Source: Dicaeum eximium
Taxonomy: Eukaryota; Chordata; Aves; Passeriformes; Dicaeidae
Direction of reading: 5' to 3'
Length of the DNA stretch: 64,000 nucleotides
Assembly (NCBI GenBank): GCA_013396995.1
Contig: VWZP01004610.1
Span: forward strand, 231,794 to 295,793
Below the pieces are notes generated by a model. The model saw only the letters and a list, made by a program, of their open reading frames with translations. It did no database searches and had not been told where the DNA came from. How positions within the stretch are numbered: position 1 is the stretch's first letter; each line of letters begins with the position of its first letter. Both the position numbers and the translations under genes were made by a program. Of this stretch, positions 22,616-33,930 are shown in pieces.

Positions 22616-22711
22616 ATGACCTTGGATGTTCAAACGGTGGTCGTTTTTGCAGTGATTGTGGTGCTATTGCTTGTGAATGTCATACTCATGTTCTTCCTGG
22701 GCACTCGTTAA
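22616..22711 (+). CDS. Single-pass membrane micropeptide, 31 aa, regulin-like (unidentified)
   Basis: ATG at 22616 to TAA at 22709-22711 encodes 31 residues. The start context GCACCATGA has A at -3 and resembles the vertebrate optimum. Residues 1-6 (MTLDVQ) are polar with one acid, Asp4. Residues 7-28 form one uninterrupted hydrophobic helix-length segment rich in Val, Leu and Ile, with a single polar residue, Asn21. The tail is Gly29-Thr30-Arg31. A 22-residue transmembrane span with no other polar residue is unlikely in random sequence. Sarcolipin, a known SERCA-binding micropeptide, is also 31 residues. As I recall it, a VILM-type motif falls near the same part of its helix, compared with VILMFFL at residues 22-28 here. 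Membrane insertion, probably in the ER, is inferred. SERCA binding is speculation. OST4, another tiny ER protein, also has Asp-Val-Gln at positions 4-6, but the rest differs. I cannot name this gene with confidence. Confidence 0.5.
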   Translation: MTLDVQTVVVFAVIVVLLLVNVILMFFLGTR

Positions 22712-22780
22712 ATGGATTTTTTCTCCTGAGCTGTTGGGGGCTACTACTACCACTAGCAATTCAACAAGAGAGCACGATCG

Positions 22781-22830
22781 GGAGAGAGAGAGAGAGAAAG
22801 GCGAGAGAGAGAGAGAAAGAGAGAGAGAGA
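22781..22830 (+). repeat. (GA)n-rich simple repeat
   Basis: Three runs of GA dinucleotides, interrupted by AAAGGC and AAA, lie 70 bases after the micropeptide stop codon. Such GAGA tracts are common in 5'-exon regions and can bind GAGA-type or splicing factors. They give an artificial Arg/Glu-rich stretch in an overlapping 117-codon frame (22528-22881). Confidence 0.9.
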
Positions 22831-22949
22831 TTTCTTACTGAGGGGGGAAACGCGTTGAGCTTCAACATGGCCTCGCTGTGATATGTATGACGTTGGTATT
22901 ATTATCTCTCCCTAAATCTTTTGTCATGTCTTGTCTTTTAAGTATGCCT

Positions 22950-25900
22950 GTAAGTGTAGCTGCTTTTGCCGGGGTTTTGAATGTGATAAATAATAATAGC
23001 GATCCACTCCGTGGTTCTGTGCTAGCGAGATAGAGCTGTGCTTCTTTAGGCAGCAGCAGAGTGAAAATGATCTGTCTGTGGTGAGCACTGGCTGTGTTGT
23101 TTTGCTTTCCTTTGAAATAGAGGCTCAAGTTAATAATAAGTCATTTTGTGTGCAATTTCTAGCAAGCAGTTAATGTGCAATGTCTGTGAGAGTAACCATG
23201 TAGGTGCCAGGTGAGAGGTGCTGGTGTGTGCAATGGAATCGAGCTATGGGCATTTTTTAGGGGGAGGGTGGTGTTTGAGAAATCCTATTAAAGGATTAAA
23301 TCTTGGCTAAAATAACATTCAGCCACAAAAAAAATTCTACGTACTGTATTTAGTATTTATCTGTGTTGTCTTGATGATCTGATTTGATTTCTCATGATTC
23401 AGCCTCAAAGCCTCCAAATTCTATGTCCACACTGATGTAACCCAGCTCCTTTTTTAGGGATGTGAGAAGGACCAAAACATAACCTGCTGGCTTTTTATTC
23501 TGGTTGTATGTGGTTTCTGTCTCTGCAAATTGGGAAGGAAAGATCAAAGGAGAAAGGGCAATGCAAGATTTGTTTTTCTTTACTAAAGCAACAGATATGG
23601 AGGAGTTGGGTTTTGCTTTGATTTTCCAGAAATCTGATTTTGGCTTTCTTTTCTTTTTTTCATGTGTGTGTATATATATATTAAATTTTGGGGAATGTAT
23701 CTAAGAAAAATCTTTGCCCACCTCAAGGATAATGAGCTTTTGAGATGGGTTGCTTTGCGTGACTTTATTTACATTGATTTTCTGGAAAATGAAGTGCTAA
23801 GTTGTGTATTATGGGCTTGCTGGAATGGTGTCCAGCAGTTAGAGGTGCTTCTAGCCCGAAATTGCCATGTTTACAGCTTGGAAGCAGGGCTGGCTGGGGA
23901 CTCCAGTGGCAGCACGAGAAGTTTGGAGAGAATACAAAGGGAATGTCTGGAAAGAGTAATGCCTTTTTCTCTGGAAAATATGTCTCTGTTCTGTGCTTCT
24001 GTTAGAGATCTTTGGGATTTTTTAAAATATATTATTTCCCCCTCCAGAAAAATCAAAATTGCTTAGAACAAACAAAAATATCAGTTTGAAAATGTTTTTA
24101 TCTTTGCTGATGGTCACTGGAATTTTATTGCCATGATAATTTAATTAGTTCATGCTTATTCCAGCTGTGTATTACTTATTTGATGTCCTCTGAAAAAAAA
24201 AAATCTTATAACTGATGGCTAAAGGCAAAGCTGGAGGTTACAGATGGAGACACGGAGTTATTTCCCAGTGAGGGTTTGTGTGCTGGGAGTTAAATGCCGA
24301 GCAGGGCTTGGGAACTGATGGCTTTTCGATGCTGGCATGATTGGAAACGGAGTTAAATCCGGCAAATTTGGTACTTTCAAAGTACTTTTAGGTCTAAATT
24401 AAAGAGGAAAAAAAAAATTTCCCTGACTCCCAGGGTAGGAACAGTTGTCCCCAAAAGTGTTATGGGGCAGTAGCCCGTTGTAGTGGGGAGGAAAGCCGGG
24501 AGCCAGAGATCCAAGCCCAGGAAAATGCTCTGGTGCCTGCTGGCTCTGTTTGCCCTCTTCACTTGTAGCTATCTGCAAGAGGTACCTGCTTCACTTCGCA
24601 GGAGACTGAGTCAATCTTCTTCCCTAAAAATACCAAGTGAATAAAATTGATGCTGACGATGGTTTGGGTTGTCAAACAGCTCAAATTTGCTCTATTTGCC
24701 TCTTGGCCATCCTGTGTCATTAGTTTTATAGGTTGCAGAATCTCCTGGAAAGGTAATAAATGAGCTGAGATCACCATGGAGAGGGAATTGATCAAACAGC
24801 AGCCAAAATCATCCTTTCCGGGGAACAGCCTTGAGCGACAAAGGGATTTGGAGGAGAAAGGGTGGAAAAATGAGCAAAAACCCAACGCCAAAACTGACCA
24901 GTGAATTTCAATGGGCTGTGGCTGTGCCTGAATGTTTATTTTCTCAGGGCTCTCTGGCACTGAGGTTTACCTTTCAATATGATTTCTACGAGGAATGCCC
25001 AGTACCTGCCGCGGTTTCCTGGGTGCATTCCTTGATCAGAGCTTTTACTCCTGGGGAGATATTTGGGAGTTACGTGTGTTCGGTGGCGGATGTTCCTGCC
25101 GTGCCCCACGGCTCGTTCTGCAGTGCCCCTCTGGTTCCATCGCTGGAGTGGGCAGTGCTGGGGCTGCATGGGGAGCACGAGGGGCTGTGCACGCTCAGCT
25201 GCTGGGAGGGAGCGCTGAGAGCTGAGTTCTTCCCATCACGGAACGTGCTTGGGAGAATTCATGTGGTTTTATTACAACTTTCTGCCTTTTATCGTCCTGA
25301 AGGCTGGTGGAGTTAAAGGAGGAAAGTTAATGCAGAGCAATAGAAAAGTTGGCAGCAGCAAACTTTGTTGTTGTAGCAGCATCTTTGTCGTTATCTCAGG
25401 CTCCCTGTTGGAATTTTGCGGGGAAAGAGAGGAAACGAGAAGTGAAAGAGCAAACGAGGGCTGGGCTTGCTGCTTGTTTAGCTTGCTCTCTGTTTCCCAC
25501 CCCAGGCCTCAGTGACCACCTCTCCAGCCCTTGCCCCAGCCCCGGTTTTGTAGTTTGGCAGCTGCAGTTTGGCGTTTCCAGGCTTGCGGGAGCCCCTCGG
25601 TCCTGCCGAGCTGGGCTGAACCCGTGGTGAGCACTGGGAGCTTTGTGGGGTGACAGCACTGCCCGTCCCCACTGGCTCCCTGTGCCCCTAAGTGACTGTG
25701 CCCGCAGCATTCCGGGTGTCATTTGCACGCTGTGAAATTCCCTGGGATTGGAACTTTCTGTGTCCCAGAGCTCCGTGGGACTATCCGGGTAATGCTTGGG
25801 TCCCTGGGGGTGTTACAGCCCCATGACTGCCCTGCGTTTCTTCACCTTTGTGGGGATGCTCAAACCCAATGAGGCAGAAGGATCATTCCTTTAAAGGAAT

Positions 25901-26667
25901 TAAAGTGCTGACCCTCTAGAAAACACGGCCCCAAAGGAAAAAAAAAAAAGAATTTGTCTGCAAAAAGCGTATTTGTGATGCATATAATCTCTTTCAGTGC
26001 TTGCTGCTGTGTGTTTTCTGAGGCTGGGTGATGGGAGACGTGCCTTGCTGTTGTCTGCTTAAGCAGGATTCAATGTTATTTGCCACAGGATTCATGAAAA
26101 TGCCTCTGCCTGTATCATAGCAACCCTGTTTCCCACAGTCCATAAAAAGTCCATTCCTCCCGAGCAGCAATCTGCCGTCTTAAAGGTTCAGGCACCCTCC
26201 TCGGCATGGGGAAAGGGTGATGTGCCCCTCTCCGAGGGCTTCCCAGAAAGCTGAAGTGTCCGGATGATCCCAGCTTGTCCTGCCTGCACGGTGGTTTTAA
26301 TGCTCTTGCTTTAAGGCAGATAAAGTGCTTTCCTTTCGGATTTCTAAAGGCTTCCTCCCCCACCCTGGCTATTTCCCACCTCTGTTTAAAACCTCACATG
26401 ACAAGTTGGAGGGGATGGGACAGCTCCGAGGTCTGTGACGCGGTGGCTCTGCCCTGTCCTGCCATTTGGCTTTTCCCCCGGGATGGCAGCAGCACAGCCC
26501 TGGCTTTTGCTGTGTAGGGAGTGAAGATGTGCCCCGATGCGAGCCCTTCTGTGGGAATGCAGAGGTGCTTTCTCAGCCCGTAGATGACTGTTATTAAGAG
26601 CTGCATGTTCACCTGACTCCTGCCCCCATCTGTTTGCATAATGTGGTTATATTTCTTTTTGGATCAG
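22950..26667. other. Non-coding stretch, probably intronic
   Basis: This stretch runs from the donor-like GTAAGT at 22950 to the exon-like segment at 26668. It is AT-richer than its surroundings up to about 24.2 kb and contains a small TG/TA microsatellite (GTGTGTGTATATATATATT) near 23.67 kb. No recognisable protein-coding exon and no clear CR1 copy were found. Confidence 0.5.
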
Positions 26668-26729
26668 GTATTCTGTACACAGCCCATCTGCTGTGTATAA
26701 TGTCTGAAGGAAAATTGCCAAAAATCCAT
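26668..26729 (+). CDS. Candidate short exon, unidentified gene (partial)
   Basis: A good acceptor (TTATATTTCTTTTTGGATCAG) and a consensus donor (CAT|GTAAGT at 26730) bracket 62 bases. In one frame the segment is open throughout and contains ATG at 26700, giving ten codons, MSEGKLPKIH, that end in phase 0 at the donor. If translation enters from an upstream exon, the frame reads ILYTAHLLCI before that Met. The candidate exon at 10.45 kb likewise has ten codons from an ATG to a phase-0 donor. That parallel would suit alternative 5' exons joining a shared downstream exon, but it may be coincidence. I do not recognise the peptide. Confidence 0.27.
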
Positions 26730-26732
26730 GTA

Positions 26733-26822
26733 AGTTTTTTGGTTGGGTTTTTTTTGTTTTGTTTTTATTTTTTAGTTGTTTTGTGGTTTTTTTTTCGTTG
26801 TTGTTGTTGCTTTAGTTTCAGT
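26733..26822 (+). repeat. T-rich / (GTT)n low-complexity tract
   Basis: Long T runs interspersed with single Gs and a GTTGTTGTTGTTG segment follow directly after the candidate donor at 26730. Such tracts next to a donor can act as U-rich intronic splicing enhancers (TIA1-type), which mildly supports the exon call. They are also ordinary low-complexity DNA. Confidence 0.7.
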
Positions 26823-29800
26823 TTGTGACTAGAACCCCTGTCTGTGTTGTCATTTCATTTTGTTGTGGAGCTTGGTTTGTGTGTTCAGTGAGCTGGAGTG
26901 CTCCGTATGCCGTGCCTGCCTGCATGTGTGTCCGTGTGCTGCCGTGCCCGTGTGCTCCGTGTTGGAATGATGGTTTGGGTTGGAATTTACATTCCTATGT
27001 GGATTTTCTCAGTTGGGTGTGACAATCGTGCTCAGTGTGTCTCCCCAGTGAAACGTTGGGAGAGCTATTTTGGTAAAACGCAAGGATTTCTCTCGGAGCT
27101 GCAGAATCTCCAATGAGGAGAAGTTGGGAAGCTTGAGGAAAACTCCCAAATGTTAATAATTGTGTAAGAATTGTCCTGTTTGAAGAGGATGCTTGTGCAG
27201 GGTTTCCAGGGCTGGCACGGGATAGTTCTGCTGGTCCTGGCTTTGCCACTGATCTACTGTACGGCCTTTGGCGTGTTCCTTTGTTCTTTTGTTGTCTTGT
27301 GGCTTCCCTTTTCCATCTGGGATAGAGGAATATCACGCAGTACTGAGGTGCAGCCATGCCTGATGTTCTCCTGTGTGTCCCCTTTCTGGATGGGGCACAG
27401 TGGCAGTGCAGGTGGGGGATGTGTGTGTGCCCATGTTGTCCCAGCTCTGCCTACCTGGCTTTTGCTCTTGGAGCTGGTGTAGACAGCAGGAGCTGTGGTG
27501 ATTGATGCTTCACACTAAAAATAGATGCTCCTGGAGGAAGAGCTGCTGGAGGAGCTGTGATTTATTGTCTTTACTTTATTAGTTGTGGTTGAATTTCTTT
27601 CCTGAGTGGAAATGAGTCTTAATCTGCAAGCACCGACAGACGGGTGGCTTGGCTCTAACCAGCAAAGGGCCACATGGCCTCTGCTCCTTATTCCTGGTTT
27701 TCCTGGGAATTACTCTGGCATTGTCAGAAACACCACCTTGATGGCATGTTCACAAGGGCAGGAAGCCCCCAGAGCTATGCTGGTGGGGACTGTGTTGCGC
27801 AGCCTGAAAGCTTCACCATCTGAATTAAAGAGAATTTGGGGGATGAAGGGAGTGCGTGCATGCAAGGATTTAAAGAATTAGGTCTGGATCTCAACTGACT
27901 CTAGTTTATCCTCACGGATATAATTTCATAAGAGTGTTCTGCTTTGGAGAGCTACCCCTTGTGCTGTCACAGAGCTGGGGAAACTGAGGCACGTGGTGGT
28001 TGCAGAGTAGCACATTTTGGGATGGGGGTTAGTGGGGCTGGGATTTGGAGCAGGATGCGGGGCCCATCAATGGGGGAGGGTGTTTGGCACCATGTTTGGG
28101 GTCTGGCTGGTTCATTTTTCTGCAGACCTTGCCGTGGGGCAGTGTCAGGGGGCTAGGCTGGGCGCTGTGGGCTGAGCTGCTGCAGCGTGGCGGCAGAGGA
28201 TGCGTTTGGGGGATTTGGAAGCCGGGAGCAGCAGAGTGTGGCCGTGCCCATGCGAAGGGCCATGTGGCTCAGCGCCTGCCCCTTCCTTTGCATCAGCTGA
28301 GACATATAGAACACAATGTATGGGCTGCTGGCAGCCGGCGTGGGGTTATTTTCGGGCTGCATCTGCGCCTCGGCAGAGCTGGGGCCACGCCGAGCCTGCC
28401 CTGCTCGCCGGGCTGGGCTCAGTTTCCAGGGATGAGCTGTTCCCCAGCCCCTTCCCCTCCTCCAGGACTTGTCCAGGATGGGCAGGGTGGGCACTGACCC
28501 TTGTGAGTGCTGGGGACAGCCGGCAGCCCTGCCCTGGGTGCCAGGGAGGCAGAGCAGTCCCAATAAGTAGCATCTCCCCTGTTAAAGCAGCCCGGCTCTT
28601 TGTTTTCCCTTTTTGTCCCTGGATAAAGCCCCAAGTGGATTTCTAGGCTGGTCACTGTGGTGAGTCACTGGTCACTGGTGTGTGCTCCAGTGTCCTCTGT
28701 CCTTCTGGAGTGAGGCTGTCACTGCCCGGTGTGCCCAGGGCTTTGTGCTTTGCCAGGGGGTCTGAGGCTGGAATGTCCTTCCCTCTGCTCCTGCTTGGGA
28801 AAGCAGCGTGCCTGGCTGTCCTGCTGCCTGCCAAGGCCTCTGTGCCCAGCCCTGCTGCCCTCCTGTCCTGCCTGGAGCGGTGAGGACAGTTGTCTGGTTT
28901 TCAGGGTGTCCTGCCCTGTGCTGCAGAGAGCCCGCAGCCTCGCCAGGCATCCGCGAAAATCCCTGGGTGTTGCTGGCTGGCTTTGTTCACTCCCAGTAAT
29001 CGGGATGTTTGCCCCAAAGTTTCCAAAGGGTTAAGCTGCTGCGGGTTTGGGAGTTTCGAGCCCCTGCACGGGAGCTCAGAGCTGTGAGAGTGGCTGCAGC
29101 TCACGCCGAGAAATGTCGGGAGAGGAATCGGCCCAACTCCCAGGGCTTGGAGAGCAGAAAGGATGGAATTGTGTATGGAACTGTTCCCTTGTAATCGAGC
29201 AAATGCAGTCTGGCTCAGCTACACAAACAGGACTACAGAGCAAACCCCTAAGGATCCGTCTTTTACCCCAGTAAGAGTGGGTTAATTTGCTGGGCATATC
29301 TGGGGAAAAGTTTTGTCAAATAAAATTGTTCCATTTGACAAAAGCATCAGCTCTTGCTGGCATTATCAGAAAACAGGGTTTTTTTCAAAGCATTTCTATG
29401 GACCACATTCCCCTGCTATTTCTGCTGCTCCACTCCCCTGTATTGTGTTCAGTAAATCTGACAAGGTTCTCTCAGTACGTCGTGCACTGAAGTTTCTGTT
29501 CTGATACCAAATTTAGGGAAGGCTTGTTATCTACAGTTCTTTCTTCCTGGCTTGATAAGGTGCTGATCAATTTAATGCACTCTCTTTCCTTATCTAGTTG
29601 AGCTTCAGTCAGTTTCAGTATAATCTTGAAAAAGCGTGATCAATCTTTAATGTTTGTTTTTAAGGTTTATTCCAAAGCCTTTTAGGCATGCTGGATGTTC
29701 ACTCTTTTGTGAAGTTCTAGGAGAATTAAGTTTAAAAGTAACAATTATAGAACCGGTTTTGAATGCAGATGAAACATTTTCAAGTTGCTCTAAAACAAGA

Positions 29801-32800
29801 AAGAGCAGGTGGCTCTGGTGAAGTTTTAGGTGTTAAAATAGAATTGTCTTAACTCTTGTGCTGGATGTGTAAGGCAGGGAATATCAACAGTGCCCTTGTA
29901 CAGGGATGAGGATGATGCAGGGCTGAAGGAGAGGGCTGTTTCCCTCTCCAGAGGTGTGTGTAAGGTGAGAAGGGACAGAGGCACTGTCACCTGTCCCTGT
30001 GTGGGGAATTGTCTCCTGCTTTTGCCCAAGCACGCAGGCACAAGGCGCAGGCAGTGCCAGGAAACCGGGCTGCTGTCGGTGCGGAGCTTGTGCCGTGATC
30101 TGGTGATCAGGGGTTGACATCTGGATAGATTTTCAGTCTCCTCTGGTCCAGGGGAGATGGATCTCTGTTCCAATGCCCAGCAGCAGATCGATCCAATCTC
30201 CTGCATACTGAGGGCTTTGCAGAATTGTCAAAAAGTCTTTGTTAAGGAATTAAAAGTGCACCCAGGCATGGAGCAGAAGAGCTAAACCTCCCAAACCTGC
30301 AGGCTGGGAACAAATTTGCTTAAGACTAATGGGCTGCCTTAGAATTAGAAATCTTCAGCAAGGAGAAGGCTGGCTTCTTCAGTGCACACCCAGAGCCTGG
30401 GAAGTGTGTTCCCAGGCATTAACAGGAGCCAGACTGTAGATTTATGGAATTCAAGGAGCACTGGCCCTGCTGCCCCCAGCATCCCTCTGCAGGGGTCGGT
30501 GCTGCTGAGCCACGTGCTGAGGCCAAACCTGCTATCCCTCTCAGCCTACTGCCATTTGCAGGTTGTCACTGTGGCCCCAGCTGCCACAAACCTCATTTTC
30601 CCAGCTGGATTTGAAGCTCAGAATGAGTCTGTGTCTGGTCGCCAGAGCCCAGGTTTGGCTGGAGGTTGTCGGCAGCGTGTGCTCGTTGCTTCTCCCTTTG
30701 CTGTCTCCCTCCCTGGCTTCCCTGTTCCCTGGTCCCTCCTGCGCTGTGTTAGAGTTGCTATGCTTTGCCCCAGAAAGCAGTGCTGGTTTAATCTCTGTTT
30801 TCCAGCAGCTGCCAGGCTGTCCCTGTCCCTCCTCCCTGCACACATCAGGGCACACATGTGTACACGTGTGTGCAGGCAGCACTGCACCTCCCTGGGGGTC
30901 ACTCTGGACATGGGCAGGGAAACCTATGGATTAAAACACATGTACATATGCTTTCCTTCCCAGATATATTTTGGAAAATATGAGTCAGCAGCAGCAGCAG
31001 GCAAGAGCATATTACATAATTTCTGGGAGCCAAGAAAATCTCACAGTTTATTAGGAGGGAGGCTTTTTGCAAGCAGCAGCTTTTACCATCATTTTGGGGC
31101 CACACATTGGCCTGAGCCCCTCAGTCAGTGGCCTCATTTCCATCGTATCCTCTTGTGTCCAATGCAGGGAAGCAGTCCCAGCAGCCTTGGATTTTGTTAT
31201 ATTTTTAAACCCCCCAGTACTGATAGAATCTCAGGGCTGTGCTGTTGGTAACGACTTTTCTCTTGTTCCTTAACATGTTCTCCTGCACAGAGTCTGTGAT
31301 TTTCCTTTTTGGTTCCCCCCACTCCCCACCTCCTGCTGTTTTCTCTTGAATCTCAGCAGTGAGAGAAATGGCACATGAGTGCAGCTGGAAATAGCTGCTG
31401 CCCCCTCCACCTCCCCTCTGCTCACGGCCACCCACCTCCTCCACCTACTCCCAAATGGGAGAGTGAAGTCAACATCCACTTTTAGCCCCGGGCTGCTGCT
31501 CCTCGGCTCTCCCCCTCTCCTTGCCGTGCCTGCCCTGCCCACACAGGATCCAGAAGGGCTTTATCACCATTTTAAGGCTCCTGCAGCTGGATGAGCACTT
31601 GTCTGGTCCTGCTGGCACTCGGGGAGCATGATGCTGGAGCACCAGGGACGGGAGGAGATGTGCGGTTTGCTCCGTGCTGGCTGGGCAGCGAGCGAGGAGC
31701 AGCAATTATGGACACACAGAGGAGCACAAACAAAAATCCAAGGAAGTCAGACAGCAGGAATGTCAGGGGTTTGAATCCTCCATCCTGGGCACATCCATGT
31801 GAGCGTTGGCACGGGCAGGGATGGGAGCAGTGGGCATGGAGCCCTGCACGGCAGGTGGGTGCTCTCAGCTCTCCATGGTGCTGCATCTCTGCTCCTCCAT
31901 CTCTAATGCCAGGCTTAATTCCAGGCTGCTCATCGAATCCCTGTATTCCTGCAGGATGCCTGGAAAGCCTGGGAGGGGAATGGGCATTAGCAGAGTGAAA
32001 GGAACGGAAGGAAATGCCTTGTTTGTTTTTAATTTGCCCGATAAAAACGAAAGGTTTTGAGCCACTTTGATCTCTCAGGGCAGTGCAAACGCTTTCTCAG
32101 TGGCTGAGCCCGTGGGTGCCTTTCAAGCAAAGAGAAAGCTCGGTTGTGGTTTTCCAGTATCAAAGCCTTCCCAAGGAGGCTGTAAATTGCCAGGCTGGCT
32201 GAGCAGGAGTGCAGGCAGCTCCAACTGTCCATGCCCTGGCTGGGACAGTGTCTGAGCCACTCGCTGCGGAGCAGATGGAGAGAGACTCAAGAATTGATGG
32301 TAAGGGAATAACCTGTTTATCCAGAGCACTCTGTCTTCACCCCTGTTAGCTCTCAAGTTTCTGGTGTTTGGAGACAAGAGAATTTAAATCTTCTATATTT
32401 TTAAAACCACGAAAGTCTCTGTTACTACCAGAAATTCTAATGAGCTCAGCAGAGGGGATGGGCTTTTCTGTCCACCATCCATAAGGGCTCTCCATGTTTT
32501 ATTGAAAAGCCTGGTTTGAGCTGTGTCTGCTCAGTGTTTGGAGCAACTGGGGAATGATGGGGCCCTCTTAGGGCTGGGATCTGGGGGAACTGCCCCCCAT
32601 TCCCCACCTCTTGCAGCCAGGGTAATGCTACAGGGGCTGTTTCATCTTTCTACATATTTGTTTCTCTTTCTGTAAAATGCACAGAAGGAAGTTGCCCTTT
32701 CTTGTTCAAGGGTTTGGCAAGTGAGGATGAAAAGTGCTGTGCTGGAGGCAGGTGGGATTGGAGCAGATGGATGAAAAATGCCTCTCACCCTCTGGGGCTT

Positions 32801-33930
32801 TGCGGGGGCCCCTGGCAGAGCAGAGCTCCAACCCAGGAGCTCCCTGCTTTAATTTAAAGCAACATCTTGAATTCCACCCGAGATCCTAACAGTGATGTCA
32901 GCAGGGCTCCACCGAAGATTCATTCGGCCTCAAATATTTTGCATATGCAGCGTCAGCTCAGCCTTCTGTTTCTGCAGCTAGAGAAGGGTTTTGCACCTCG
33001 TTAGAGCCTTCAATAATAATACACTTGCTCTCTGTTATTAATTCATCTAAATGAGGCTTTTTTGTTTCTCTAAGCCTTTTGTGGTATTTCTGTGCTGTCG
33101 AGAAATTAATCTGCATTAAGTACAAATACCTCAGTAAAACCAGGAGCTTTGGAATAGCTCCTAGTAGTTCAGCCTCTTGTGGCATAAGCTCTGGGGAAGA
33201 ACCACTTGGGGTATCCACAATTCCCACCCCAAAGCCAGCAAGAAGAGCCAGGAGAGGCTCATTCATGGTGCACAAAGGAATGGCACAAAAGCCACCCAAG
33301 GCAGCCCAGCCATGCTCTGGGTGCTGGCATGGCCTGGAAGTGCTGTCTCTGACTGAGTGACACAAGCTCACGTCTTAATTCCCAAATCTTTCCTTTTCGA
33401 GCTTCTGTGTTCGGCCATCCTCTCCCCAAAAGGAGAGGGCATTGTTCCCTGGGGCACGTTCCCTCCTGCTCTGTCAGGACAGGCAGGACATGTCTGTAGT
33501 GGTTTTCTCAGATGGTCAGGGAAGACTTCTGCTCCTCCTTTGAACAGGTCTCCCACAGCTGGAAACATCTCCCCATCACTGCAGTGGGTTTTGCTGCCCT
33601 TTTTACCTCTCTGTTTCTTCTGCAGGCAGTTTTACCTTTGCAGGGTTTTTCCAACTCAGGTTGAAATTCGAGCGATAATAATACTTGACATTCTTCATTC
33701 TGGCATCTTAAAAATCTTTTCTGAAGTTTTAAAGCCTTTAAAGCCTTTGTGCTGTATAAATACCTGAGTACTTCTTCTATTTTTAAATGAAAATGGTGCC
33801 TGAAAACCCTCAAAAGTCAAATGAAGATCAAAGGCTTGGGAATACCAGCAGTTTTCTGTATTATTCACAGCATCTCAAGACTGAGGTTGTATTGGCTAAG
33901 TGCAAAGAGACTGCTGTGCTCATAATGATG
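26823..33930. other. Non-coding stretch, no gene recognised
   Basis: This is mixed-composition DNA without recognisable coding exons. A 289-codon frame at 30382-31251 has no family resemblance, no conserved motif and biased low-complexity stretches, so I treat it as chance. A possible regulatory element near 32.9-33.15 kb is listed separately. Confidence 0.5.
32865..33150. promoter_or_regulatory. Candidate conserved non-coding enhancer-like element
   Basis: The block changes from GC-rich flanks to AT-rich sequence packed with transcription-factor-like words. These include an octamer-like TTTGCATATGCAG, homeodomain words (GTTATTAATTCATCTAAATGAGG, AAATTAATCTGCATTAAG), a CRE-like GTGATGTCAGCAG and retained CpGs (CACCCGAG, CACCGAAG, CATTCGGC, GTCGAGAAATTAATC). 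This density suggests a POU/homeobox-responsive enhancer of the kind found in introns of developmental genes. The evidence is textual only. Confidence 0.35.

Larger units (their letters stand above)
22272..22949 (+). other. Candidate 5' exon region of an unidentified transcript
   Basis: Downstream of the CpG island the strand becomes purine-rich (GAGAGAGAG, GACCCGGAG), as 5' UTRs often are. It then carries a series of short ATG-initiated ORFs and ends at a donor-like CCT|GTAAGTG (GT at 22950). An internal polypyrimidine stretch, GTTTTCTCCTCTATTCTAG, ends at 22519 and could be an acceptor. The 31-codon ORF could therefore sit either in the first exon or in a separate exon, 22520-22949. The locus might be a small-protein gene, a transcript formerly regarded as non-coding, or the 5' leader of a larger downstream gene. 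The sequence alone does not decide between these. Confidence 0.4.

Noticed and set aside
30382..31251. 289-codon plus-strand frame
   Set aside because: There is no recognisable domain or motif, no promoter or splice context, and amino-acid content typical of translated non-coding DNA. A CAG run gives a short Ala stretch. It was kept only as a chance ORF.
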